Positions 44,851 through 51,860 of a stretch of DNA of 57,571 nucleotides are shown here, one piece after another. The stretch is from a virus: the IMG/VR virus record IMGVR_UViG_3300030012_003218, positions 1-57,571 of that record, one strand, 5' to 3'. The number at the start of each line of letters is the position of its first letter. The stretch's first letter is position 1. The notes under the pieces were generated by a model. The model did no database searches. It was not told the origin of the DNA and worked only from the letters and a program-made list of their open reading frames with translations. The translations under genes were made by a program, and so were the position numbers.

Positions 44851-45262
44851 TTATACAATCCTCTATTAATCTGTTGTCTGTGTTCATCCAAACATCATAC
44901 TTACCGACCTCTAAGTCTTCGGTATGATAGTGTTCTCGTCCTCTGATTTCAGTTGTGTATGTGTAAATCAGCATAGGGTCGAGGTCGTGTATCTCATTTC
45001 TTACATCTTGATATGGACCAACAACTGATACAATAACTGTGAATCCTTTGTGATATAAGAAACGAATAAGGTCGTTAACCTTTCTTAAGTTGTTACGTCT
45101 ACCTTGTTCAGAATAATCTTTGTTCTGAAATATTTCTCTCATCTCATCACCATCTATTCTAATTATCTTTAGGTGTGGTGATTTCTTATTTAGACGTTCT
45201 TGTAATGCGTTACCGAGTGTTGTCTTACCTGCGCCAGGTTGTCCGTAAAACCAATAAATCAT
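44825..45262 (-). CDS. APS-kinase-like P-loop kinase (CysC family)
   Basis: 145 residues. Walker A GQPGAGKTT (7-15), then RIDGDEMREIF and YSEQGRRNNLRKV, the motifs that in adenylylsulfate kinase bind APS. It is shorter than most CysC (~200), with only a truncated C-terminal lid, so a related small-molecule kinase is possible. Next to a nucleotidyltransferase, so the two may act in sequence on one metabolite. ATGA overlap with the thioesterase gene. Confidence 0.82.
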   Translation of the reverse strand: MIYWFYGQPGAGKTTLGNALQERLNKKSPHLKIIRIDGDEMREIFQNKDYSEQGRRNNLRKVNDLIRFLYHKGFTVIVSVVGPYQDVRNEIHDLDPMLIYTYTTEIRGREHYHTEDLEVGKYDVWMNTDNRLIEDCINEILTFRR

Positions 45263-45657
45263 TTTTCTTCTTTCTCAAATTTATCCTTGATTCTTTGATG
45301 GATTGGAATGGGGTCACCACCTTCATCAATCCTAACAAATTTTATTGACGTGGATAATATTAATTTTTGATTACCGTCATACACATTATGTGCTCTTGCT
45401 TCAAGATATGCAGTTATAGATGTTTTACCAACTTCTTTTATCTTTCCATATATCTTTAGTAACTGTCCTTCTTTAGCAGGTTTTTTAAATATACATTTAT
45501 CAATCATAACAGTTACGAGTCTCGGACTATCCACATACTCAGTAGTAAACGCCGCTCCTGCAGCATCAATCCATGCTAAAAGTTTACCACCAAACAAATT
45601 GTTGTGTAGTCCTAAATCTGATTTCTTAATTGGGTGTGTTGTTATTAGTTTCATCAT
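45259..45657 (-). CDS. Hot-dog acyl-CoA thioesterase (YciA/BFIT-like)
   Basis: 132 residues, full length for a single hot-dog domain. GLHNNLFGGKLLAWIDAAG (16-34) has the family's His-Asn, FGG and catalytic Asp31. It hydrolyses acyl-CoA thioesters, which may release CoA or fatty acids. Rare in phages. TAATGATG start region, so either of two adjacent ATGs could be used. Sits in an operon of small-molecule enzymes. Confidence 0.88.
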   Translation of the reverse strand: MMKLITTHPIKKSDLGLHNNLFGGKLLAWIDAAGAAFTTEYVDSPRLVTVMIDKCIFKKPAKEGQLLKIYGKIKEVGKTSITAYLEARAHNVYDGNQKLILSTSIKFVRIDEGGDPIPIHQRIKDKFEKEEK

Positions 45658-45935
45658 TAAAAAGGTAGTTCATTTAGCCACTCTGCTATATCTTGTTTTA
45701 CTTTATCATCTTTTTGGGAGTTCCATGCTCTGTCCCATTGTTCTCTTAAATACTTTCGATGATGGGGTTCTAAGTTCATACCTTTGTCAGTGTATGCTAT
45801 TATACCCTGTAACACTGCCCATACATCTCCTCTTTGTCTTTGTGTCATTGTCTTAGAGTTCTCAATTAGACTCCACAATATAAGGATTTTTTCAGAATCC
45901 CTTTTTATATTCCATGGTGAATATTCATCCCACAT
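45657..45935 (-). CDS. Hypothetical protein
   Basis: 92 residues, Trp-rich, helical (SEKILILWSLIENSK, EQWDRAWNSQKDD). No family recognised. Overlaps the methyltransferase gene by 11 bp and the thioesterase start by 3 bp. Confidence 0.7.
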   Translation of the reverse strand: MWDEYSPWNIKRDSEKILILWSLIENSKTMTQRQRGDVWAVLQGIIAYTDKGMNLEPHHRKYLREQWDRAWNSQKDDKVKQDIAEWLNELPF

Positions 45936-46551
45936 CTTGTAAAAATTGTTCTATACTAATTAAACCTAAATCTTCTTCTCTGTTTGCGTCCATGACATTA
46001 AACTCATAAAACTCATTATGATTCCATACAAGTTTAGTATCAAAGAGTTCGTTACGTTTTACAATACCAATACCCCAATCAGTATCAACAACACAAACGT
46101 GTAAGTCTTTTCTTGTTGTTCTTAGATTGTATATCGCCTTCCATACAGTTCCATTCCACGGTTCATATCCGTATTCAGTTCTGTAGTTTTCTCTTGCCAT
46201 ATGTGAGGTTGGTGGATTACAATCGTGTAGTATAACATATCCGTTTGGACTTAAAACTCTTAAAGAATTTTCTATATCCTTTTTAACTTGATATGATTTA
46301 TGTAGACCATCGATAAAGATTACATCATACTTTCTATTAGGGTCGTGTTCACTTAAATACTCAAAGAACGTATCAGACTCCATTTGGTATGTAACAGGGT
46401 TTTCTTCAAACTCATAGCCAGGGTCGACACCATGTTTTAGTTCACAATTAACTTTATCAAAACAATCTACAGGATTACATACACCAATCTCAAGGTACTT
46501 TGTAAACCCATTTACTTCTATTACTTTGTTTATTATATCGTATCTTAACAT
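45925..46551 (-). CDS. Class I SAM-dependent methyltransferase (family 24-like)
   Basis: 208 residues. Motif I KYLEIGVCNP (18-27), then YDVIFIDGLHKSYQVKKDI and LSPNGYVILHDCNPP are the pattern of Methyltransf_24/CmcI-like enzymes, which methylate sugars or small molecules. No target-recognition domain of DNA methylases. Directly downstream of tRNA-Glu. Confidence 0.82.
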   Translation of the reverse strand: MLRYDIINKVIEVNGFTKYLEIGVCNPVDCFDKVNCELKHGVDPGYEFEENPVTYQMESDTFFEYLSEHDPNRKYDVIFIDGLHKSYQVKKDIENSLRVLSPNGYVILHDCNPPTSHMARENYRTEYGYEPWNGTVWKAIYNLRTTRKDLHVCVVDTDWGIGIVKRNELFDTKLVWNHNEFYEFNVMDANREEDLGLISIEQFLQDVG

Positions 46552-46563
46552 AACATTTATTTG

Positions 46564-46635
46564 TACTCGGTAGGGGAATCGAACCCCTATTGCCAGGATG
46601 AAAACCTGAAGTCCTAACCGTTAGACGAACCGAGC
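46564..46635 (-). tRNA. tRNA-Glu (anticodon TTC)
   Basis: 72 nt cloverleaf: acceptor GCTCGGT/ACCGAGT, D-arm GTCTAACGGTTAGGAC, anticodon loop TTTTCAT, T-arm GGGGTTCGATTCCCC. The 3' CCA is not encoded (A then CAA). Lies between two genes and is probably cut out of the operon transcript. Confidence 0.96.
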
Positions 46636-46636
46636 A

Positions 46637-46840
46637 TTATTTAAACTTAGCTATATTACTGTATTTCTTTTTCACGTCCTCTATGTTTTGTAACGCCTGA
46701 TTATACTCTTTCTGTATACTTTTATCGACATTGAAGTTCAATACAGTTTGACAATGTGGACAAACCGATACAGGATTCTTTAGAATAAATTCTAAAGTTA
46801 AATCTAACGGTGTAGTACAACTCGGACATGGTAAAGGCAT
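46637..46840 (-). CDS. Zinc-ribbon protein
   Basis: 67 residues. CPSC (5-8) and CPHC (32-35) form a four-Cys zinc ribbon, followed by a helical segment. Last gene of the DUF2589-like module, starting one base after the previous stop. Confidence 0.8.
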   Translation of the reverse strand: MPLPCPSCTTPLDLTLEFILKNPVSVCPHCQTVLNFNVDKSIQKEYNQALQNIEDVKKKYSNIAKFK

Positions 46841-46841
46841 A

Positions 46842-47123
46842 CTACTTGTCTTTGAACCAATAATTAATTACTTGGTTGAAGTTTCCGATTAATGCACCTA
46901 ACAACAATAATAGAAGTTCTTTCCATTCTGCGTTAAGACCTTTGTCAAAGTGCATTGATAAGAATATCCAAACCAATGTAAAAGCAAAACATGAGATTAC
47001 AAACATACTAATTCGTAATCTTTGTTTACCGTTACTACTTACCTTTGTGTTAGTAGTATCTTGCTCTTTTTCCATAGGTTTCCCTTTCTTACTATTTGGT
47101 AATTCTAACTCAGGAATCGCCAT
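46842..47123 (-). CDS. Two-TM membrane protein, holin-like
   Basis: 93 residues. Membrane segments about 38-57 and 69-90 (GALIGNFNQVINYWFKDK at the end), short basic C-terminus. The end resembles small phage holin-type proteins, but no endolysin gene is adjacent, so a membrane anchor for the neighbouring DUF2589-like proteins is just as likely. Overlaps the upstream gene by 14 bp. Confidence 0.72.
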   Translation of the reverse strand: MAIPELELPNSKKGKPMEKEQDTTNTKVSSNGKQRLRISMFVISCFAFTLVWIFLSMHFDKGLNAEWKELLLLLLGALIGNFNQVINYWFKDK

Positions 47124-47619
47124 TCTCTATAACTTTATGAGTCGGGTCATCCATTTTCGCTATTAACATATCTACTAATCGAGAAACCGCCTCGGGTTTA
47201 TTATCTTTCTTAAAATGTATACTGATTTTAGCAACACCTTCCTTGTCAGGACTGTTACCATCAACTGAGATATTACTAATCTGATGTTTGTACTTGTCAT
47301 TACCTTTTTGTTTTTGTCTTTGAAAGATAGGTAATAAATTCTTTTTGAGTGCTGATGGTTTAGTTGTATTTCCTGGCAATAGTCTTGCTTGGAACTCAAT
47401 ATCCAACTTATCTAACCCAACAGATGAATGGTCCGCAAGAATGTAGAGTGGTATCTCTATATCCCTGTCACCGATTCTAAACTTTTGAGTGATTGGTGTA
47501 CCATCTTTATCAAAATACTTTGAGATGGTATTGATGTGTTGTCTTTCTTGTATAGAAAGAACTACTTGTGAGGCCTCTTGTAGACCACCAAGTAGTTCTT
47601 CTAAATTAACCTTAGCCAT
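47110..47619 (-). CDS. DUF2589-like companion protein
   Basis: 169 residues. The beta-strand pattern IEIPLYILADHSSVGLDKLD followed by IEFQARL mirrors the conserved part of DUF2589 proteins (hydrophobic strand, LD-LDIEF). It is the first gene after a class B promoter placed between it and the other DUF2589-like gene. Function unknown. Confidence 0.68.
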   Translation of the reverse strand: MAKVNLEELLGGLQEASQVVLSIQERQHINTISKYFDKDGTPITQKFRIGDRDIEIPLYILADHSSVGLDKLDIEFQARLLPGNTTKPSALKKNLLPIFQRQKQKGNDKYKHQISNISVDGNSPDKEGVAKISIHFKKDNKPEAVSRLVDMLIAKMDDPTHKVIENGDS

Positions 47620-47651
47620 GCTTTAACTATAACTTATTTTTTTACTTCTTA

Positions 47652-47683
47652 CTAATATACAAAAAATATTTCAATTTTCCAAA
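47652..47683 (-). promoter_or_regulatory. Class B promoter for the 47619-44143 operon
   Basis: TTTGG (47679-47683), 19 bases, TATATTAG (47652-47659), about 32 bases before the ATG at 47619. Confidence 0.78.
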
Positions 47684-47694
47684 TTAGTTATGGA

Positions 47695-48321
47695 CTATCC
47701 TGCTGAACCTGTTGATGGTGTTACAGTACCGTCAGGGTTTTGCATTCCCACTACAGTTGGTTCCATCATCATGTGTAACATATCGTTTAGTTTACCCATA
47801 CCTTCAGTTTGTGGTAGTTGTTCTGCGTGTACTTTAACATTGTACTTAGCTGAGTTGTCAGTTTTTCTTGTATTCTCTTTATGAGTTGCTACTTTACCTG
47901 TCATAGAGGCTTTAAACTTAACTCCCCAAAATCCACCTGAAGCCTGAACTGATGTTTCGAATGATGAATCACTTGTATTCTTAGACAAGGTTGATTCATT
48001 AACTTCCATAGTAAAATCAACATCTGCAGATGTAACTGCTAATGTTGGTAGTGGTACTAATGGTAACATAGGAATCATAGATTGAATTTGTTGTAACTTT
48101 AATTCACCTGTTTCCGCGTCCTTTATATACCTGTTTAGTTCAACATCGATTTTTCTTGATTTACGATGGGTACTACTTCCTGAAGGTGGTTCAAATGCAA
48201 CCTCAGAGATGTACTTCCAAGTAATATCATTTAGTTGCGCTTGACCTTTTGCCACACCTGTTAGTGGACCAACGATTAGTTCTTCGATTGGTAGTCCTTT
48301 AAATTGATTTGCGATTGACAT
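47695..48321 (-). CDS. DUF2589-family protein
   Basis: 208 residues. LPIEELIVGPLTGVAKGQAQ (10-29) and, later, MIPMLPLVPLPTLAVTSADVDF (given in parts: the Pro-rich strand then VDF) are the two hallmark blocks of DUF2589. C-terminus Met/Thr/Ser-rich. AAGGAGA lies before the ATG. The 5' gap contains a weak hairpin (ATTGATA ... TGTCAAT). DUF2589 proteins are uncharacterised. Confidence 0.75.
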   Translation of the reverse strand: MSIANQFKGLPIEELIVGPLTGVAKGQAQLNDITWKYISEVAFEPPSGSSTHRKSRKIDVELNRYIKDAETGELKLQQIQSMIPMLPLVPLPTLAVTSADVDFTMEVNESTLSKNTSDSSFETSVQASGGFWGVKFKASMTGKVATHKENTRKTDNSAKYNVKVHAEQLPQTEGMGKLNDMLHMMMEPTVVGMQNPDGTVTPSTGSAG

Positions 48322-48399
48322 AATACTTTCTCCTTTTAAAACGTTTTTATATTGACACTTATATCAATAATAAGTATATATAAAAACAAACAAACGTAG

Positions 48400-48473
48400 T
48401 GGAGATAGTGAGACTCGAACTCACGACCCCTACGGTGCAAGCGTAGTGCTCTAGCCATCTGAGCTATATCCCC
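48400..48473 (-). tRNA. tRNA-Ala (anticodon TGC)
   Basis: 74 nt: acceptor GGGGATA/TATCTCC, D-arm GCTCAGATGGCTAGAGC, anticodon arm CTACG-CTTGCAC-CGTAG, T-arm GTGAGTTCGAGTCTCAC. CCA not encoded. Confidence 0.97.
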
Positions 48474-48480
48474 TACGAAT

Positions 48481-48750
48481 TTATCCTTTTAAGATTTCTT
48501 TTTCGTCTGATTCAGATACAGGGATATCGTGACCATACTCTTTTCCAAAGTACTCAGAAAGTGTTTCTAACTTTCCTGTTGCACTTTCAAGTTGTCCGAT
48601 AAGTTTGTCGATTTCTTCTGTGTGTTGTGGGTGTTCCCCAATAGCGACAGGATTCTCAAAGTAGACTGATAGTCTTGCTTTTGCGTCCATGATATCTGCT
48701 GTATACTTCGCCTCTACGGCTTGATATAATCTTCTTGAAACTTTACTCAT
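48481..48750 (-). CDS. Hypothetical helical protein
   Basis: 89 residues, all-helical and charged (SRRLYQAVEAKYTADIMDAK ...). No family recognised. Lies inside the tRNA cluster. Upstream gap contains TTAATATTTATATTTAG, similar to the candidate late motif. Confidence 0.72.
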   Translation of the reverse strand: MSKVSRRLYQAVEAKYTADIMDAKARLSVYFENPVAIGEHPQHTEEIDKLIGQLESATGKLETLSEYFGKEYGHDIPVSESDEKEILKG

Positions 48751-48816
48751 AACAATTGTTGTTTAATTAGTTAACTAAATATAAATATTAAAATATATTT
48801 AATAAATGTTTTTAGG

Positions 48817-48893
48817 TTGGGATGATGGGGATTGAACCCATATGTAACCAATTACCCTTTCTACTGCGTATAAGACAGAGGGGATACATCCCA
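48817..48893 (-). tRNA. Atypical tRNA-like element (no normal D-arm)
   Basis: 77 nt with an acceptor stem TGGGATG/CATCCCA plus discriminator A, and a good T-arm ATGGG-TTCAATC-CCCAT. The middle does not fold normally: a classical-looking anticodon loop CTTATAC (TAT, Ile) with a 4-bp stem CTGT/GCAG comes only 8 nt after position 9, leaving no room for a D-arm. A D-loop-like AATTGGTTA hairpin (GTAA-TTGG-TTAC) comes after it. Either a pseudo-tRNA or a non-canonical tRNA. Confidence 0.55.
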
Positions 48894-48905
48894 ATCTAAA
48901 CGTTG

Positions 48906-48979
48906 TGAACCCGACAGGATTCGAACCTGTGACCGTCTGCTTAGAAGGCAGATGCTCTATCCAACTGAGCTACGGGTCC
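48906..48979 (-). tRNA. tRNA-Arg (anticodon TCT)
   Basis: 74 nt: acceptor GGACCCG/CGGGTTC, D-arm GCTCAGTTGGATAGAGC, anticodon arm TCTGC-CTTCTAA-GCAGA, T-arm ACAGGTTCGAATCCTGT. Reads AGA, a codon favoured in AT-rich genomes. Confidence 0.97.
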
Positions 48980-48987
48980 ATATGTTG

Positions 48988-49073
48988 TACCTGAGGACGG
49001 ACTCGAACCGTCACGGACATTACTGTCCAAGGGATTTTAAGTCCCTCGTGTCTACCAATTCCACCACTCAGGT
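48988..49073 (-). tRNA. tRNA-Leu (anticodon TAA)
   Basis: 86 nt class II tRNA: acceptor ACCTGAG/CTCAGGT, anticodon arm GGGA-CTTAAAA-TCCC, long variable arm (GGACAGTAATGTCC), T-arm GACGGTTCGAGTCCGTC. First RNA after the cluster's promoter. Reads TTA, abundant in AT-rich genes. Confidence 0.97.
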
Positions 49074-49087
49074 GTCAAAGAACAGTA

Positions 49088-49119
49088 CTAATATACGATG
49101 GGATTTTTTTAAATCCAAA
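49088..49119 (-). promoter_or_regulatory. Promoter of the tRNA cluster
   Basis: TTTGG (49115-49119), 19 bases, TATATTAG (49088-49095), 14 bases before tRNA-Leu. It has a class B -7 box but a class A upstream repeat. GGATTT and AAATCC in the spacer form a short inverted repeat. Confidence 0.82.
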
Positions 49120-49126
49120 TCAGTAA

Positions 49127-49144
49127 TGTTAAATAATCGTTAAT
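49127..49144 (-). repeat. Tandem TTTAACA-type repeats at tRNA promoter
   Basis: TTTAACA (49127-49133) and the weaker ATTAACG (49138-49144), period 11, 7 bases from the -33 box. Confidence 0.75.
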
Positions 49145-50622
49145 TAAAAATCTATCCCTTCGATTGGGGATGTCTGTGAATTGTTTGCTGCTTCATACCT
49201 GTCTTGTTCAACAGGGTTTGATTTAAACGCGAGGACGTTCATGTTTTGAATAAACATCTTTCTAATATCTTCTCTTGGGTGAGTTGTATATGTAGCGGGT
49301 AAGAACTCATCTGATACTATTATGTTTTGTTTTAGTGTTGGTACGTTTGTTTCTACTAACTTCTTTGCTCCATCGTAGTTTAAAACATAACAATGAGTTT
49401 GATATGAATAACTTGGTTTGACCCAATTATCTAATCCTACATTACTATCATCACCACTAATCCTAAGTCTTGATAGGAATACTAAATCCCAATCATAACC
49501 TTCTAACTCATCAAAGGTATTCCAATGAAACTTTTTTGTTGGATTAAAATCATCTTCTAATATCAATACGTTGTTATATTCTCTTTCAACTACATCTTCC
49601 CATATTCTAATATGAGAGTGTACACCACCTGCCTCACCAACAGTTACAGGTCTTGTCCACCAATTGTTACCACTTTCTATCTTCCAATCATCATAGAACT
49701 TGATACCCATTTGTTCTCTCTTTTCAATCGTATCAAACTCTTCCTTACCATTTGTCCCTCTCCATATTCTTATCGGAACATCATTTGGTAAACCTAATTC
49801 TTTTACTCTACTGATTAATCTTTCTACGTTCTCGTTACTTGTATCTAATGTAATGACATAAACCATATCAAGTTTAATACTTCGTTCTAATCGTGTTATA
49901 TCCTCAGTTAGTGAGGTACCATATTCATTACCCGATTCAATATCCGTAGATGTTTGTTTTATCCAATTGTCATCATTGGTTGGTGGTGATATAAACTTTA
50001 ATGATGGTTTAATAAACTCCCTGATATCCTTTCGTGGATGTTTACATATTGTTGATATTAGAAACTCATCAAGTGGCATTAGATTGTTTATGAAGTCATA
50101 GTCGTATAACAACTTTCGTAATCCCTCTCGTGTCAATATGTACGCATGAGCGTTGTAACTATATTGTGGATATACCCAATGGTCATTATACTTTTGTTCG
50201 TCTTCACCATATAACCATTCGTGATTTGGTACACGTCTTCTACCTAAGTGTAAACCATCTATATCGTCAGGAATCAGACCGAGGTTGTGTAAAGACTTAA
50301 CACCTTTGAAGTCTTCTTCCAAGAACATACATACTTCGTGTCCTTCATCATACGCCTGTTTCCACATATTATAGTGACCTAATGCACATCCAACTTCACC
50401 ATCTAACATTGGACGTTCCCACCATTCGTTCCACGGATTCATCTCAGTTATTGCCCATGGATACTCATTGTACTCCATATCAGTTTCCTTACCAATGATA
50501 CCATCAACAACCTCGTAGGATGTTTTATACGGTAGGTCTAATTCATCCAATCGACTTGCGATATCATCGTAGTTTCCCCTTACGGATAATACGAATATTT
50601 TATTTATAGGTTTTTCAGTCAC
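49144..50622 (-). CDS. Tandem family-25 glycosyltransferase
   Basis: 492 residues with two GT25-like domains: residues ~5-205 (DGEVGCALGHYNMW, VCMFLEEDF, YNAHAYILTREG) and ~252-465 (VGEAGGVHSHIRIW, VLILEDDF, YQTHCYVLNYDG). The ED-D acidic motif is the nucleotide-sugar/metal site and is present in both copies. GT25 enzymes build LPS or glycosylate collagen. The start codon is GTG at 50622, overlapping the previous small gene by 8 bp. Acceptor unknown. Confidence 0.88.
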   Translation of the reverse strand: MTEKPINKIFVLSVRGNYDDIASRLDELDLPYKTSYEVVDGIIGKETDMEYNEYPWAITEMNPWNEWWERPMLDGEVGCALGHYNMWKQAYDEGHEVCMFLEEDFKGVKSLHNLGLIPDDIDGLHLGRRRVPNHEWLYGEDEQKYNDHWVYPQYSYNAHAYILTREGLRKLLYDYDFINNLMPLDEFLISTICKHPRKDIREFIKPSLKFISPPTNDDNWIKQTSTDIESGNEYGTSLTEDITRLERSIKLDMVYVITLDTSNENVERLISRVKELGLPNDVPIRIWRGTNGKEEFDTIEKREQMGIKFYDDWKIESGNNWWTRPVTVGEAGGVHSHIRIWEDVVEREYNNVLILEDDFNPTKKFHWNTFDELEGYDWDLVFLSRLRISGDDSNVGLDNWVKPSYSYQTHCYVLNYDGAKKLVETNVPTLKQNIIVSDEFLPATYTTHPREDIRKMFIQNMNVLAFKSNPVEQDRYEAANNSQTSPIEGIDF

Positions 50623-50779
50623 TTGATATTTCAGATAATCTTTGTTGAATCTTTTGAATCCAAAGTTTGTTTTCTTGGGTGTTCTCCCCGTTAACTTTCA
50701 TGTCTACTAACTCATTAACTAAGTCTTCGTATGATTTACCTTTAATCCATTCTTCAATGTGTTTTGTTAATCTATTCAT
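50615..50779 (-). CDS. Small helical protein (54 residues)
   Basis: ATG at 50779 to TGA at 50615: starts MNRLTKHIEEWIKGKSYEDL, ends QQRLSEISSD. It begins directly after the upstream stop and overlaps the glycosyltransferase start, so it belongs to the operon. No family recognised. Confidence 0.65.
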   Translation of the reverse strand: MNRLTKHIEEWIKGKSYEDLVNELVDMKVNGENTQENKLWIQKIQQRLSEISSD

Positions 50780-51103
50780 TTAGTTCTTCTTCTTTAATTG
50801 GGTTATCATCTCAGTGACGAATTCACCCGCGTATACTTTACTACCAATATTCCAAGTAGTGTTAAAGTTCATGGTGACATCACTATCACCTACTTTCCAA
50901 TCGTACACGGTGAATATCTCACCATCGTTTCTTTCGAATACCCATTCTTTATTAATCTTCCCATCACCATTAGTTTCGGGAAATGTTGGGTCACCAAACG
51001 CTTGAACTAATTGTTTATACGTCCAACCATTTAATCTATCCTTCAGGGATGTCCCACCTATCTTTTCGAGGGCGCGTTTGTTATTCAGTTTTTTATATTT
51101 CAT
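50780..51103 (-). CDS. Hypothetical protein
   Basis: 107 residues. LNGWTYKQLVQAFGDPTFPE followed by KINKEWVFERNDGEIFTVYDWK (in parts) gives an alpha-plus-beta layout. No family recognised. Two opposite-strand frames here are shadows. Confidence 0.7.
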   Translation of the reverse strand: MKYKKLNNKRALEKIGGTSLKDRLNGWTYKQLVQAFGDPTFPETNGDGKINKEWVFERNDGEIFTVYDWKVGDSDVTMNFNTTWNIGSKVYAGEFVTEMITQLKKKN

Positions 51104-51135
51104 ATGTGTAATTTAAAAAAATTTCGTGTGTGTTT

Positions 51136-51151
51136 AGAAACTTGCGTTTCT
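51136..51151 (-). other. Hairpin with GCAA tetraloop in a 72-base gap
   Basis: Minus strand AGAAAC-GCAA-GTTTCT forms a 6-bp stem capped by a GNRA-type loop. Just before it AAGCAGTAAG is nearly repeated. No T-run follows, so mRNA processing or stability is more likely than termination. Confidence 0.5.
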
Positions 51152-51175
51152 TACTGCTTATTTGCTTACTGCTCG

Positions 51176-51394
51176 TCATCGGTCATTCTTCCACCATGTC
51201 TTGAAAAACTCGGACCAAAACACATAACCCGTTACGGGCCAGAGAATCAATCCAATTATTACTTGTTCGGTTGTGGGGTGAAACCTTTCCGTCAACCCAC
51301 CCTTCCTATCTACATAGTCAAGGAGTAACATAATGATTAGATTGTTTATACAACCTAACATAATGTATAATGATATATATTGAAATATTGTCAT
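51176..51394 (-). CDS. Small two-TM membrane protein
   Basis: 72 residues. Hydrophobic segments ~4-26 and ~45-61 (IIGLILWPVTGYVFW), C-terminus KTWWKNDR. ATGA overlap with the upstream gene. Function unknown. Confidence 0.7.
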   Translation of the reverse strand: MTIFQYISLYIMLGCINNLIIMLLLDYVDRKGGLTERFHPTTEQVIIGLILWPVTGYVFWSEFFKTWWKNDR

Positions 51395-51690
51395 AGTTTG
51401 TTCTTATACTCTGAGTGTGTCATGAACTCTACTCTTTCTTTGTCCCACATATCGGGTGGACAATCCTGAGAGTTAACGAACCACTCTTTAATTATTTCAC
51501 TTAATTCTTTTTCTTCTAACCTATGGAACTTAGTCTCATTACTGTATACCTTAGGATAGTCTAAGTAATATGACCGTAGATTATCGTCTGATACTTTGAA
51601 GGGTCGTTCTTCTACTTGTTCCCCCCTGATGAATTGGATGACTCCGTAGAAATAATTCATGTCCGCAAAATTCGTGTCCGTTATTTCCAT
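51391..51690 (-). CDS. Hypothetical protein
   Basis: 99 residues from ATG at 51690 (MEITDTNFADMNYFYGV). The frame is open further up to a GTG at 51804, but that part is overlapped by a credible membrane protein in another frame, so I chose the ATG that overlaps its end by 10 bp. Acidic, Tyr/Phe-rich; no family recognised. Confidence 0.65.
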   Translation of the reverse strand: MEITDTNFADMNYFYGVIQFIRGEQVEERPFKVSDDNLRSYYLDYPKVYSNETKFHRLEEKELSEIIKEWFVNSQDCPPDMWDKERVEFMTHSEYKNKL

Positions 51691-51860
51691 GGTACGATTG
51701 TCATTCCGATTTGATTCAATAAGTTCTCTACTATACAAAAGACTAACATCCCTACCGCGATTTGCCACATCCACCATCTCCATCCCGTTAATGATAGTGA
51801 CCACTTACGAAGTGGTGATTCCATTGCCCATGTATATAATTTTTCTTTTATCTTTTTCAT
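51681..51860 (-). CDS. Small membrane protein (59 residues)
   Basis: ATG at 51860 in ATGA overlap with the FkbM gene, stop at 51681. Reads MKKIKEKLYTWAMESPLRKW, then an aromatic/hydrophobic segment (WRWWMWQIAVGMLVFCIVE) likely to span the membrane. Preferred over the competing frame because of the overlap and composition. Confidence 0.65.
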   Translation of the reverse strand: MKKIKEKLYTWAMESPLRKWSLSLTGWRWWMWQIAVGMLVFCIVENLLNQIGMTIVPWK

